A stretch of 64,000 nt of DNA from Mycocentrospora acerina (taxonomy: Eukaryota; Ascomycota; Dothideomycetes; Pleosporales): positions 187,107 through 251,106 of the forward strand of contig JAKUHH010000030.1 of assembly GCA_022701365.1 (NCBI GenBank), given 5' to 3'. This document shows positions 1 to 12,100 of this stretch, piece after piece. How positions within the stretch are numbered: position 1 is the stretch's first letter; every line of letters starts with the position of its first letter. Position numbers and translations under genes: made by a program. Under the pieces are notes generated by a model that saw nothing but the letters and a program-made list of their open reading frames with translations, was not told the origin of the DNA and made no database searches.

Positions 1-53
1 GCACAGACATACACATGATTTAATATCCGTACATGATAAAAAAAAAACACCAT

Positions 54-2387
54 CTACAACTTCTCCAACAATATCCTTGCTCCTGCATTCCCCCTGGGGC
101 CGGCGGGAGCCTTGTCGCCCTTCTTGGGCTTCTTGCTCTTGTCTGATGTTGATGCTGTTTGTTGCACGGGCTTCTTCTTCTCGCCGTCAGGATGCGCCGC
201 GGCCTCAATCTTCTTCTTGTCCTTTTTCAGCGCCTTGAGAAGCTCGGCTTTCTTTGTGAAGCCCTCGGCTTCCGTGAGGGCGACAATGACAAACGAGCCT
301 TGGCCCGTGGCCCAGTCGACTACGCTGCCCTTGATTACGTCCCAGAAGATGTCGGCGAAGCCGAGCGAGGGCTCGACGGGCACCACCTTCTTGGTCGCGG
401 GGTCGAATTTACCGCCCTGCACAAGTGTCTTGAGCATGTTCTTGCCGTGGCTGCCGGCTTTGTTGTCGCCTGTCGACGCTGGGAGCGCAGAGTCGAGAAT
501 CGACTGCGAGAGGCGTGCCACTTCGGCGAGGGCCTCCTTGCGCTTGGCGGGCTCGACGTCCGGCGCGCCAACGAGGACCTCGCCCATGAACTGCAGCCCG
601 AAGCTGAACGAGGCAAAGTCGGCGGCGCGCGCAGTAATGGCGCTCAGCAGCTGGGGCTCAATGTTCTTTGCGATTTCGTTGAGGCGCGTGGCAGGCTCTT
701 TCTTGGATGTGGTTTCACGGATGGCATAGAGCTCTGCTAGGCGCTCGCGTGTGTTGTCGTCAAGGAACCATTTCGCGTCGGCCGCAAAGGGGTAAAGGAG
801 CACTGTGCGGGCACGGGCGTCATTGACGAGGTTGAGGACCTTTTCGGGAAGAGTGTCGCTGCTAGGAAGAAGTTCGCTGAAGATGGATTTGGAGGAGAGC
901 TTGGTGTCGTCGGTGACGGCAAGGGCCGCGAGGAGGACGTGATGTGCGTGTGTGTCAAAGGCCATGGTTTCGATAGTGTCCTTGAATGGTCGCAGGAAGA
1001 GCTTGCGGTCTTTCGCTGTGCCGTAAGCGAAGCAGAGCGACAACAGTCGAGAGCCTGATTTCGTAAAGGCAAGGTTCTTCAGCAAGTCTACGTTGTCCGC
1101 CTCCTCGCCCTCCTTGATTGTTGGGTCCGGCTTCAGGTGCTCCAAAAAGTCGTTTGCCTGTTCAGTGCCCGGCTCGCAGACCAGGAAGTACTGGAGCATA
1201 GCATCGTGCAACATGGTGAAACCTGTGAGCTTCTTCTGGATCAGCGAGTTGATCTGGTTCTCGAGGTAACCCATGATGGGCTTCCTCTTCTCTGGCGACT
1301 CCTCCAGGATGACAGAAAGCTCGGCGCTGTCTGTTCCTTGTGTATCGAGTCCCTTGATAGAGAACTCGGGTCCATACCACTCGCGCAGGAGACGGCTCTT
1401 CTGCTCTGGAGTTCCAATCTGCCTGTAGATGTCGTCAAGGATCCACGCCGCTTCTGGGTGGTTAATCATGCGCTTAACGTGGCTGTAGAACTCGGTGATG
1501 ACCAAGTCACGAATCTCAGGGTCACTGCTCATGGGTCAGTTTGCGCACATCACAACCAGTAACAACAGTACTCACCCCTTCTCGATCAGCTTGGCGATCA
1601 GGAACTTGGAGTATTTGCCCTCGGCCAGGATCTTGAACTCGCCCTTGAGCTCGCGCGCAATCATTCTCCTCTGCTCCATTGTCGAGTACTTGATGGCGGT
1701 CTGGATAACTCGGACCGAGTCGTGCTTGAAGACAAAGTCCTTGACCCTGCCTGTGATGATCTCGAACAGCTCCGAGACAAGCTTCTTCCTCTCCTCCTTC
1801 TCGATGTGGGACTTGAGCCTCAGCTTCTCCCACAGCTTCTTGGAGCGCTCGATGATGTCGGCGTTGGGCTTTGCGGCTTTGCGCTCTTTGGCCAGCGCTT
1901 TCTGCTTGGCATGTGCTTCTCGAGAGTTGTTTCCTGCAGCTCAATTAGCTCACGACTGCACGGTGGATGGACTAGGTGGAAGCTCACCATTCATTCCCGC
2001 CGGCTTCGAGGAATTGTCCTCTGATGAATCGCCCTTGAACTTCTTCTTGTTCTCTGCAGAGTCATCCTCGCCCTTGCGCTTCTGCTCTTTTCCGTTCTGA
2101 GGTCCAGCGTCCTCGCTGCTGTCGGCGTCCATCTCGTCGTCCTCGGGGCTGTCCATGTCGACGTCGTCGTTGACAGAGAGGCCACTGAATCCGGTCTCTG
2201 GCTCGGAGGCATCCGACTCGTCAAAATCATCCGACTCCTCTTTTGCGGGCTTCTTCGACTTCTTAACAGACTTGACCGCGTGCTTCGAGTCGTGTTTCGA
2301 AGACGACTTTTCGACCTTGGGCTTCTTGCTCTTGGATTTAGTCTCGGGCGCACTTGGCGCCACGGATTTGCGCTTGATACCAGCCAT
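54..2387 (-). CDS. PUF6: PUF6-type Pumilio RNA-binding ribosome-biogenesis protein
   Basis: Three exons (2387-1988, 1933-1576, 1524-54) join in frame to 742 codons; introns of 54 and 51 nt start GTGAGC/GTGAGT and end CAG. The N-terminal ~130 residues are a Lys/Ser and Asp/Glu-rich nucleolar-type tail. Exon 2 carries the conserved start of the Puf6 repeat region (KLWEKLRLKSH, HDSVRVIQTAIKY) and exon 3 continues with Pumilio-like repeats and the C-terminal CPL-type domain, ending in a basic tail with the RILLEKL terminus typical of Puf6. Family knowledge: Puf6/PUM3 proteins bind structured RNA and act in 60S subunit maturation in the nucleolus, and in yeast also in ASH1 mRNA repression. The start is the first ATG of the basic tail. 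The gene looks intact. Confidence 0.9.
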
Positions 2388-3523
2388 TTTTTGGAAATGT
2401 CGAAGGGTTTTGCCGTTGCTGAACTTGCGCTTCGCAAAGTTGCACCCTTCGAACTTTTTCCAGCGGGCCGGACTTTCTCCGCCATAGCGCTAATGCACAT
2501 GTGGGGCACCGCCGCCGTAGCTGCTCCTCCTCGTCCTCATCTGATTCACCTCAGTCCATGAAGTGCAGACTTGCAAATAAATTTAATGTTTAAAGAGCAG
2601 GCATTCAGTTTATATTCTTCAGTATAGCAGGCTTCAATTTCTAACATACCCAAATCGTTATTGCTGAACAGCTCCGACTACACGCAGACCAGACCTGTTT
2701 GCATTCCCCGTCGATTGCGTACCGTATGCTTTTCAACTTCATGCAGCGTACAATACCTGAGAGGACATATCAGAAGTCTCATGTCCAGTGTAGTTGCTTC
2801 GTTTTGCAAATCGGTATCAACCCAGACGTTTGCAGCGCACCACCTTCTCTCCCAAGATAACAAAGAGGCAAAGTGTTTCTCGCGGAGACTGAACATGTGA
2901 TACAAAAACAGTCGCCATCATCTTCCAATCCCAAGTGCCATGCTGCTTGCAAAGCTTCTACAATACCCCAATTTCAGGGCACCGCCAAACATCGATTACT
3001 CAGTCCCTCTTCTCACACTCCCCCCTTCAACACCACTCGCATCAGCGTCAACAATCTTACGTCATCTCTCACCTCACTTTACACACAAGGGTTTCGCTGT
3101 CAGTCTGCCTGAAGTCGACACGCGCGTTTCGCCGTGTCGCAGATTAAGCGCTGGGTCGCGGATGCCCGGATATGAAGACGACTGATTGGCTAGCGTAGGT
3201 CTGACTGCTGTCTTTCGCGGATCTGCATTCACAGCACGATGCGCGATGTTTAAGGGGAGTGATCGCCAATGTGCCTTAATTTAGAAAGGTGAGTTCTGCT
3301 TATGATGACATGGAGGGAGGCTGTGCTTTTCTGAGTTTGACCTTCTTTCACACTCTCTCGACTTCCTGAAGCTATTCTTGCGCGACGCGACGCGCCTCTC
3401 ACACTCCTTTTTGATTATCGTTTAATACGTTACCAGCCACACGCCTGGCTTCCCTTCTCCCTTTCCTTTTCCTTTTCACCGTCTTAAAACGCCTGATCGC
3501 AAAGCTCGTACAACACCGCAAAT
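2388..3523. promoter_or_regulatory. divergent intergenic region, PUF6 / membrane protein
   Basis: Gene-free 1.1 kb between two divergently transcribed genes, so it must hold both promoters. The half next to 3523 is pyrimidine-rich (CT tracts at about 3400-3480), common upstream of fungal start codons. Short open frames here lack codon structure or splice partners. No RNA gene seen. Confidence 0.5.
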
Positions 3524-4521
3524 ATGGCGTTTGATTGCTCCGTCATACCAGAATCAACGCCCACAGACTCTGGCGTAGCAGGGGCTGGCGTACATCTTCC
3601 CCATCCCTCTAGTTTGCAAATCTCCGACTAACCCCCCCACCATAGACCCTCCTATCCTTCATAATAACCAACAGCATCTCGCTCCTCCTCTCCGCAATCA
3701 TCATCTTCCTCGGCCTGCGAAAATCCACCTCGGCCCCAATATGCCGCAAACTCCTCCAGTCCTTCTCGGACCAGCAAATCCTCACCGGAATCGGCATTCA
3801 ATCCGTGGGCCTCGCGAAAATGAAAACTATGACATCCTACCACTTCTTCATAATCTGGCTGCTGTCCCTCCTCTCCACCGCTACAAACCTCGCCACGCTC
3901 CTCGCCCTCGTCAACGACTTTAGGCGCGACTGGGTCCTCCGCTGGCTGCGCCAGTTCTTCATGCTCGTCAACATGTGCCTGGGCGTGCTGAGCGGTGTGT
4001 TCATCCTGCAGACTGTGACGAAGAATCTCGAGCCCAGGCTGCCGATTGCGTGTGTGTGGGAGGTGGAGAGCCGGGGCGCATCGTCGAATGCTGCGCTCAG
4101 TATTGCAGGGACGATTGCAGTTATCGCGGGGCAGGGCGTAGTATTCATCTTTGCGACGTGGTATTTGCATATGAGGTCGAATCCGAAGTGGCTCAAGGCG
4201 GTGCAGGTGTCAGGGCTAGTGGTGCTGCTTGCTATGGGTGTGGGCGCGACGGTGCGAGTAGTCATGGAGAGTCAGGCTTTTGGCCAGCCTCCCGAGGCAG
4301 TGCATCTTCAGGGGCCAAGCGAGGGAAACTGGAGTTATGGACAGCTGCTGCCGTTGTTGCTGCTGATTTTGCCCCTGATCAGCACGATCGAGATCCTACG
4401 GGGAGAGACGAGAACACCACCAAGTCGAGTCGATGATGACACCATGCCCCTGTTCGCAGGGGACATGGAGTTTCAACCCAACCCTTTGGTAGGGAGTCAG
4501 ACAAGCTTGTTCAAGAGATGA
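3524..4521 (+). CDS. fungal multi-pass membrane protein, function unknown
   Basis: Two exons (3524-3589, 3646-4521) give 313 codons; the 56-nt intron has donor GTACAT, a CTAAC branch site and a TAG acceptor. The ATG at 3524 opens a short extracellular-type N-terminus with a pattern common in fungal integral membrane proteins (ESTPTDSGVAGAGV followed by a first membrane span). I count about seven hydrophobic segments: near residues 22-42, 80-105, 118-140, 160-185, 205-225 and 255-275, plus one less certain. The C-terminal tail is hydrophilic. No transporter or receptor motif is recognisable, so no function is assigned. A downstream GTG-initiated frame at 3805 is only the 3' part of this gene. 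Confidence 0.8.
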
Positions 4522-4949
4522 ACTGGCCAGGTAGAAGAATAGAGACGAGTGTACATGTTCTCAGTGCTTTACGCTGGTTCGCACACTTTTTGATCGAATT
4601 GGATTCTTCGTCACACAATACAAGAATGTGAAGTTCCCAAACAAAATGAGAAGGCGGCGTAAGAGAACAATTCTCACCGCAAAAACTCTCGATCCTCGTA
4701 AACATCAAAAGCAGAATGTGCACAACATCAATAGAGTTTGCAATAGTGCGAATGCATGTGGAGATATTCAAAAGGGTATCAGTTCCACGTAGGAGGGTGG
4801 TATGCCACCATGTCGTTATTTTTTCGTCTAGCGAATGCTCATAAAGACGTCAAAGGGTGATGGCGCTCTGCCCCATTCATCATGTCATAATCGTGAGACC
4901 CGCCGTCATCAATGTGTGAAGCTCAAAAGGAGTGTCAGTAGACAACCGT
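4522..4949. other. convergent intergenic region
   Basis: 3' untranslated and terminator sequence of two converging genes. Nothing else recognised. Confidence 0.4.
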
Positions 4950-5923
4950 CTACAACTTCTGCATGGCAACAACGTCGGTGGACTGGACGTAGTCCTCGAA
5001 CTCCTCGATCTGCTGCTGCAGCTCATCGAGAGAAACCTTGTCGTCCTCGATGACCAAGTTGATCTGAAGCTTCTTGATACCGAAACCAACAGCGACCAAC
5101 TTGGAGCCACCCCAGACGAGACCATCCTTCTCAATGGAAAGGACGCTAGCCTTGAGCTCATCCATGCTTGTCTCATCGTCTAAAAGATTGTTAGTATGTT
5201 TGTCTGTGGAAGAGCAGTGTCAAAAACTTACCCCATGGCTTAACGTCAAGGGTGACGATGGACTTGGCAGCAGGCTTGACCTTGCCGGCCTTCTTTTTGT
5301 TGTACTCGGCAAGACGCTCTGCCTTCAGCTTCTCAGCCTCAGCATCCTCCTCCTCGTCACTGCTGCCGAAGAGGTCGACCTCATCGTCGTCCTCAGCCTC
5401 AGCCTCCTTCTCAGGTGCCTTGGCGGGGTTGACGGTGAGCTCAGAGGACTCAGGGCCGTAGGCAGTGTGCTCCTTGGTGGGGTCACCGGGGAGAGTGCTG
5501 AACTCGCTCTCGAAGGTGAGGATGTGGTTGTACCAACGCGATGCGAATGGGTACTTGTCAGCCGCAGGGGCCTCCTTGATCTGCTGGAAGACCTTGACAT
5601 CGGCCTGCGATGGGGTGTAGCTGTTACTCTGTTAGCTGGTGACTCCTCATAGAGTGTGACGAGAAAGCAGCATGAACAAAGGAATAGATCAGAGTTGCGA
5701 CAAGCGCTTGGGTTTGTATTCAGATAGCGGGGTCTTAAGCCGCCTCATTAACACGGACCAAAATTTTTCATCATGAAATTCGAGGGCGGGGTGGTGCGCG
5801 AAAGCACATGGAGGAAACAATGCATAGTGGGGTAGCAACTTACCCAATAATGTAGCTGCGAGTCCTGACCCAGCTGTTCAGGAGGGTAAGGCCCGCGTCG
5901 GAAACGAGATCAGTGAAGCCCAT
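4950..5923 (-). CDS. EFB1: translation elongation factor 1-beta (eEF1B alpha subunit, GEF)
   Basis: Exons 5923-5844, 5620-5232 and 5179-4950 give 232 codons. The short first exon (MGFTDLVSDAGL...) is followed by a long 223-nt intron, then an acidic linker rich in Asp/Glu and the C-terminal guanine-exchange domain: VKPWDDETSMDELK, DGLVWGGSKLVAVGFG, and the terminal QSTDVVAMQKL. Family knowledge: the C-terminal domain exchanges GDP for GTP on eEF1A during translation elongation in the cytosol. The final splice (…KPWG|GTAAGT, TTTTAG|ACGATG) rebuilds the conserved W-D-D-E exactly, which fixes the model. It is transcribed back to back with HSP78. Intact. Confidence 0.95.
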
Positions 5924-6363
5924 GTTTGCGATGAGATTTCGTGAATGTGAAGAGAGTTGGTCGTGGGGTGGTGAGTAGAAGAAGGAGCAGTAACAGACTT
6001 TTAGAGGTGGCAGAAATTAGGTGTCCAAGCGCTTGGAACTAGCCGCACGTGCATTCGCGCCTTCCCCAAATCGACTGGGCCGAGCTTCTCTCGACCTCCT
6101 CCCAAACGTGACAACGCGTTATTTTCGGGACATGCTTGACACAGCCCGCAACAGAAATTCTTCTTGTGATTGTCTTCTGACCGCATGGCATAAATTTGGG
6201 CGTTATGTTGCTCCAGAAGCATTGCGCGCTGCCGTAGAAGGTGGTCGAATCATCCCGTAGCTTCAATGAAGCCTGTGCTTGCACCATCGAATTGCATAAA
6301 TCGATGCTTTGCCCGTCCACTGCATTGTGAAACCTGTTGCTTGTACAGCTCTACGATATCAAC
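5924..6363. promoter_or_regulatory. divergent promoter, eEF1B-beta / HSP78
   Basis: A 440-bp region between two divergent start codons. It carries several GAA/TTC triplets (for example the palindrome CTTCAATGAAG at 6262-6272), but I found no perfect nGAAnnTTCn array, so a heat-shock element is not claimed. Confidence 0.5.
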
Positions 6364-8721
6364 ATGCTAACTAGCAGAGCACGTGTCGCCGCAAGGCGTC
6401 TAATTCCTACTACTCGCCAGCTTCCTACTCGATCATCGCCATTATGCCTTACTTCTACCCTTCGTCCTCAGCAACCGAATAGTTTAATACGACCAATCAC
6501 AGCCGCGAGAAGTTATGCCAGCGGACGACCACATCCTCCAGGCGGCACGCACCGCATGGATATGAGTGGTGAACCAGAGAAGCCCGCACTAGAACAGTAC
6601 GGAGTCGACCTTACGGCACGAGCGCGGGATGGCAAGCTAGACCCAGTGATCGGGAGAGATGGTGAAATACAAAGAACCATACAGATATTGTCGCGACGAA
6701 CAAAAAACAACCCTGTAGTAATTGGGGCTGCTGGAACGGGCAAGACAGCAATACTTGAAGGTCTGGCTCAGCGCATCGTGCGAGGCGACGTCCCAGAGTC
6801 AATAAAAGATAAGCGCGTTATATCACTCGATCTCGGGGCACTCATTGCCGGCGCCAAGTTCCGAGGCGATTTCGAGGAGCGATTGAAAAAGGTGTTGAAG
6901 GAAGTGGAGGATGCGAAGAAGGGTGTTATCCTTTTCGTCGATGAACTGCACACACTCCTAGGTCTCGGCAAAGCGGAAGGAAGTATCGATGCCAGCAATC
7001 TTCTCAAACCTGCCCTCAGTCGTGGCGAACTTCAGCTTTGTGGCGCCACCACACTGAACGAATATCGGCTCATCGAAAAAGACGCGGCCCTTGCGAGACG
7101 CTTTCAGCCAATCGTAGTCGGAGAACCCACGGTAACTGATACCATCTCGATACTGCGTGGTATCAAGGAGCGGTATGAGGTACATCACGGTGTGCGCATT
7201 ACAGACAACGCTTTAGTGGCTGCTGCCTCTTTCAGCAACCGATACATCACAGACCGCTTTCTTCCCGATAAAGCTATCGATCTAGTCGATGAAGCTGCCA
7301 GTGCACTACGACTGCAGCAAGAGAGCAAACCAGATGCTATACAAGAGCTCGATCGACAGATCATGACAATACAGATCGAGTTGGAGTCACTACGCAAGGA
7401 GACCGATATTGCCAGCAAGGAACGACGAGAACGTCTCGAAGAAACATTAAAGAAAAAGCAAGAAGAAGTCAAAGTACTTACAGAGAAATGGGAGAAAGAG
7501 CGTGCAGAGTTGGATGAGATCAAAAATGCCCAAGAAAACCTCGAGCGAGCCAAACTAGAGCTCGAACAGGCCAGACGAGAAGGCAACTTCGCTAAAGCGG
7601 GTGAGCTCCAGTACAGCCGAATTCCGGAACTAGAACAGAAGTTACCCAAAGACGATGATGTATCATCAGGTGCGAGGCCGGACTCGTTACTGCATGACTC
7701 TGTCACCGCTGATGACATTGCCTCGGTCGTATCGCGAACTACCGGAATTCCTCTATCCAAGCTAAACAGCGGCGAAAGCGAGAAACTCGTACACATGGAG
7801 GATTCGTTGCGGCAATACGTGAAAGGCCAGGATGAGGCACTCACCGCTGTAGCGAATGCCATTCGCTTGCAAAGGGCTGGATTATCTGGTGAAAACCGTC
7901 CCATTGCATCTGCGCTTTTCCTAGGACCTACGGGCACCGGAAAGACAGAGGTTTGTAAGAGACTGGCGGAATACCTATTCAGCACTCCTCAGGCTGTCAT
8001 TCGGTTTGACATGAGCGAGTTCAGCGAGAAGCACACAGTCTCCAGACTCATCGGATCGCCGGCCGGCTACGTTGGATACGACGATGCTGGTCAGCTTACA
8101 GAAGCAGTGCGACGAAAGCCGTATGCTGTCCTTCTCTTCGATGAATTTGAGAAGGCCCACAAGGACATCTCCACGCTGCTTCTTCAAGTTTTGGACGAGG
8201 GTTTCTTGACAGATGCTCAAGGTCACAAGGTGGACTTCCGTAACACCATCATAGTCATGACTTCCAACCTCGGCTCAAATTTCATTGTTGGAGACGATGT
8301 TGCTAGTTCAACTGGTAACGATTCAGGCGAAATTTCGCCAGAGATCCGTAGCGCCGTTATGGACGTTGTATCTGCGACCTACCCGCCCGAGTTCCTAAAT
8401 CGACTCGACGAATTCATCATCTTCCGTCGACTCTCTCGCGAAGCACTCAGGGACATTGTAGATATCAGATTGAAAGAGCTTCAGCAACGTCTGGACGACC
8501 GTAGAATTATTCTGGATTGCTCAGACGAGGCTAAGCAGTGGCTGTGTGATCGCGGTTACGATCCAAAGTATGGTGCGCGACCGCTGAATAGGCTGATTGC
8601 GAAACAAATTGGCAATGGTCTGGCAGACAAGATCATCAGGGGCGAGATACGGAGCGGAGACACAGCTAAAGTGGTCATCAGTGACGATGGATCTTGTCTT
8701 CATGTGTCTGCAGTTTCTTAA
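6364..8721 (+). CDS. HSP78: mitochondrial Hsp100/ClpB disaggregase Hsp78
   Basis: Single exon, 785 codons from ATG 6364; the frame extends 9 codons upstream only to a TTG, so ATG 6364 is chosen. The N-terminus is Arg/Ser-rich without acids (MLTSRARVAARRLIP), a mitochondrial presequence. As in Hsp78, the ClpB N-domain is missing and the protein enters directly at the first AAA+ module (LDPVIGRDGEIQ). Walker A1 is GAAGTGKT at residues 121-128 and Walker B1 is LFVDELH; a long coiled-coil M-domain follows (about residues 320-430). Walker A2 is GPTGTGKT at 521-528, with LLFDEFEKAH and the ClpB-C arginine/hydrophobic region after it. Role: ATP-driven disaggregation and thermotolerance in the matrix with mtHsp70. 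Intact. Confidence 0.95.
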   Translation: MLTSRARVAARRLIPTTRQLPTRSSPLCLTSTLRPQQPNSLIRPITAARSYASGRPHPPGGTHRMDMSGEPEKPALEQYGVDLTARARDGKLDPVIGRDGEIQRTIQILSRRTKNNPVVIGAAGTGKTAILEGLAQRIVRGDVPESIKDKRVISLDLGALIAGAKFRGDFEERLKKVLKEVEDAKKGVILFVDELHTLLGLGKAEGSIDASNLLKPALSRGELQLCGATTLNEYRLIEKDAALARRFQPIVVGEPTVTDTISILRGIKERYEVHHGVRITDNALVAAASFSNRYITDRFLPDKAIDLVDEAASALRLQQESKPDAIQELDRQIMTIQIELESLRKETDIASKERRERLEETLKKKQEEVKVLTEKWEKERAELDEIKNAQENLERAKLELEQARREGNFAKAGELQYSRIPELEQKLPKDDDVSSGARPDSLLHDSVTADDIASVVSRTTGIPLSKLNSGESEKLVHMEDSLRQYVKGQDEALTAVANAIRLQRAGLSGENRPIASALFLGPTGTGKTEVCKRLAEYLFSTPQAVIRFDMSEFSEKHTVSRLIGSPAGYVGYDDAGQLTEAVRRKPYAVLLFDEFEKAHKDISTLLLQVLDEGFLTDAQGHKVDFRNTIIVMTSNLGSNFIVGDDVASSTGNDSGEISPEIRSAVMDVVSATYPPEFLNRLDEFIIFRRLSREALRDIVDIRLKELQQRLDDRRIILDCSDEAKQWLCDRGYDPKYGARPLNRLIAKQIGNGLADKIIRGEIRSGDTAKVVISDDGSCLHVSAVS

Positions 8722-9183
8722 GAAGGATGAATTAACGAAGATATGACTGTACTATAGACGACCTGTATATTGAGCTGTAATATGATCAGTGTCATGTAAA
8801 TTAGATACCTTTTTTTCTTTTAATACACATCATGAAAAGAACTACTTGCAAGTGTCGGTCCTCTCTTGTCTGATAGTCAACTTGCTGTGTGATAATGCCT
8901 TTTCTCCTGTAGTATAAATTTATTTTACATTACCTATTTTCAAGCATCAAATTCCCAAAAGTTTGCCCAAACTGCTGGTTGATCAAGCTGAGTCAGACTG
9001 AAGATAATGTATAGATATCGAACGTAAACGTGTGGCTCAAGTGTAATCACGTTGGTCAACTGGTAAAGGCAGGCTCGCGTTATTGTGTCCTGCACGTCGC
9101 GACTTCCTCTTCCACTTTTCCGTCTCACCCATTACCGCTTACACCACTTCCGAAGCATCTTTCACTATACTCTCACTCTCAAA
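8722..9183. other. intergenic region HSP78 - MSH5
   Basis: AT-rich 3' end of HSP78 followed by the MSH5 promoter; a CT-rich tract lies just before ATG 9184. No feature recognised beyond that. Confidence 0.4.
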
Positions 9184-12100
9184 ATGCCGCTCAACTCATC
9201 ATTCAAACCTTCCTGTCGCCATACGAGTGGTAGCAATTCTGGCCCATCGCGTACGAATTATGGCAGCAATCGTAGCCACACCTCGGGTTTCACTACTCCG
9301 CGCCCGTCTTCACCTCCATCAGTATCAACTTCAATAGCAGGATCCATCAGGCCTCATGCAAAATCTCAGAGTAGGCTGCTTCCGGGTATTAGCTCTACCC
9401 CCACACCCTTAAATACAAGGTCTCGGATTGCGTATTCTGAACATCAAGACGAAAACGATGACACGCTTAACGAAGTCATCATGGCTATCAATCTGACACC
9501 AAGAAATACAATTGGGTGCTGCTACTACATTGCCAGAGACGAGAAGCTATTTTTCATGGAAGATATTCAGATGGCAGATGTCGACGCTGTAGATGCTCGT
9601 TAGTGTAACTCAGTGCTGAATATAATCGCAAAATTGATATTCGTGCAGTAAAAATGTTCATTGCTCCCACAGTTATTCTTGTTTCCAGCAAAGTCGATGA
9701 TGCTGTGATTGATCGATTCGACCCAGATGGCAGGAGTGGCGAGTCTGTGGGCGGTGATAATGACCAGTTTCGCCTTCCATTTCTCCTGGATGTTAGACCG
9801 CCTACCGAGTTTAATTACGACACAGCGAGAGGGAAGCTTTTGAACTTGAGTTTTGGTCAAGAAGATGGCATTCGAGTTAGTTTCAATGTCCCTGGAGAAG
9901 TTGTCACAATCGATCACCGCAACCAAGAGAGTACGGCTGGTCAGCAAGAGCATCTACTCCGCCTCTCTGGATGGATCAACGTGGAAAGTCACGTCACGGT
10001 ATAATAAAAATTCCAATCGAGTTTCGTGGAATACTAATGCATCGATAGGTCGGTTGTGCAGGTGCATTACTTTCATATCTGCAACGCAGGCGTGCTGCTG
10101 CATATCTCCCAAATGATCACGATGCGCATCTGATGTTTCGCATTTCCATACTGGAAATGTTTAGTCTTCATGAGACGATGTTCCTCAATTCCGATACTCT
10201 TCATTCTCTGCAAATATTGGATTCAGAGTCGCATCCGCATTCGCACAATCGGGGACCGAAAGCTAGTTCTGGAGAAAAAGAAGGTCTGTCTGTGTACGGC
10301 TTATTTCATCACCTAGCTCGAACGCCACAAGGGAAACTCTTACTCCGACAAAAATTTCTCCGTCCCAGTCTGAATCTAGATATCATTAATGAGCGTCTGG
10401 AATCAATCAGTGTATTCGCTCGTGCGGATAATGACTCTGCGTTGAACGATCTTGTCTCAAATCTGAAAAATATCAACAACATGCGCACTGTGATGGGCAA
10501 TCTCAAAAAAGGAATTGGTGGCTCTACAAAAGGTAGAGGTGGCTTCTCCAAGAGTATTTGGACATCAATTAGAGGGGTTGGTTTCAAGATCCGTTGCTTC
10601 TAAATCGTCAGTAACTGATGCCTGTAAGCAGTTTGCGTACCACGCATTGAAGATTAAAGATGTCTTTGAAGAAGTTCATGGCGCTGAGAACCTAGCCATA
10701 AGAATCAAGGTGTTCGAAGTGTTCGAAGGCTATCACTTAGCCCAAGTCGGCCGGAAAATCAGCGAGACTGTCGACTTCGAACAGTCTGCATATGAATCCC
10801 GGACTGTGATTCTTCCCGGTATTGACGAAGAGCTTGACAAGATTAAAAGGACCCTAGATGGGCTAGAAGATCTCCTCAGTAGAGTCGCAGTCAAGCTATC
10901 GGAGAAAATACCGCCAGACGTTCCAACATCTCTCAACGTAATCTACTTTCCACAACTTGGCTTTCTCGTCACTGTACCAATTGATCTGACGACAGGAATC
11001 GCTGTTTATGATGGCGAGCTAGAAAATCCTTGGGAAAGAATGTTTTCTACTGAGTATGATAGATCTCGATTTCTTGGAAGGTTCCCAACAAAAGTTAACG
11101 GACTACAGAGCTCAAGTGTACTATAAGAACACCGAGATGCGTGAGATGGATGACTTCTATGGCAACATATATGGTATAATATCTGATCGTGAGATTGAGA
11201 TCAGCTACGAACTTGCTCAATACGTGCTCCAGTATGAGGAACTGCTAACCACTTGTTCGGACATATGTGGAGAACTTGACAGGTCAGACATTTTGCAACA
11301 TATGCCGTGGAAATCGACGCTGATGAAAGATATAGTTTGACTGCGTTAGCACAAGGCGCAAAAATATACAACCTTAGTTGCCCCCGGATGACAGATGAAA
11401 ATGTCATACATATAAAAGGCGGCCGGCGAGTGTCTTACTCATCGTGACTTGTACCCATACTGACCATAGAGATAGCCATATTCTGCAAGAACTTACAGTC
11501 TCTTCGTTTGTTCCAAACAATACGTTTCTCTGTGGAGGTCCTGGAGGGGAGATAACTGATGGCAAAGCCAGCCCGAAAGCCACAACAGCGAGCGACTCGA
11601 CTCGGGATCCAAACGCACTTGAAGACAGCGCAAGTATGCTTGTATTAACTGGTCCGAACTACTCAGGAAAAAGTGTCTATTTGAAGCAAGTTGCACTGAT
11701 CGTCTTCATGGCGCATGTTGGAAGCTTTGTACCGGCGGAAAGTGCCACGATTGGGCTCACAGATAAGATCCTATCTCGAGTCACCACGCGAGAAACAGTC
11801 TCTAAAGTTCAAAGCGCTTTCATGAACGATTTGCAGCAGATTTCGCTAGCCCTAAACTTGGCTACACGCAAGAGTCTGTTGATTATCGACGAGTTTGGCA
11901 AGGGAACAGAATCTAGCGATGGAGCAGGGCTGGCTTGCGCGGTGATGGAGCATCTACTGAGTCTGGGAAGCGAGAGACCTAAGGTCATCGGCGCTACTCA
12001 CTTTCATGGTTGGAACTTATTTTCTTTGAATGCCAGTAGTTATCTGACATGCAACAGAAATATTTGAGATGGGATTTCTCAAACCTAGGCCCGCTCTCGC

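Noticed and set aside
2661..3185. Overlapping small plus-strand frames
   Set aside because: No motif, no conserved splice structure, and located in a divergent promoter.
3805..4521. Independent 238-codon gene
   Set aside because: It starts with GTG and is the 3' part of the spliced membrane-protein gene starting at 3524.
6261..6273. Heat-shock element upstream of HSP78
   Set aside because: The palindrome has three bases between TTC and GAA, not the two required for a standard element.
6337..6363. Upstream start of HSP78
   Set aside because: The frame opens with TTG; ATG 6364 gives a normal mitochondrial presequence.
11283..11335. Apparent frame break in MSH5 (two long frames overlap)
   Set aside because: A 53-nt GTCAGA..TATAG intron gives ELDSLTALAQGAK, the conserved reading; the other frame is intron sequence.
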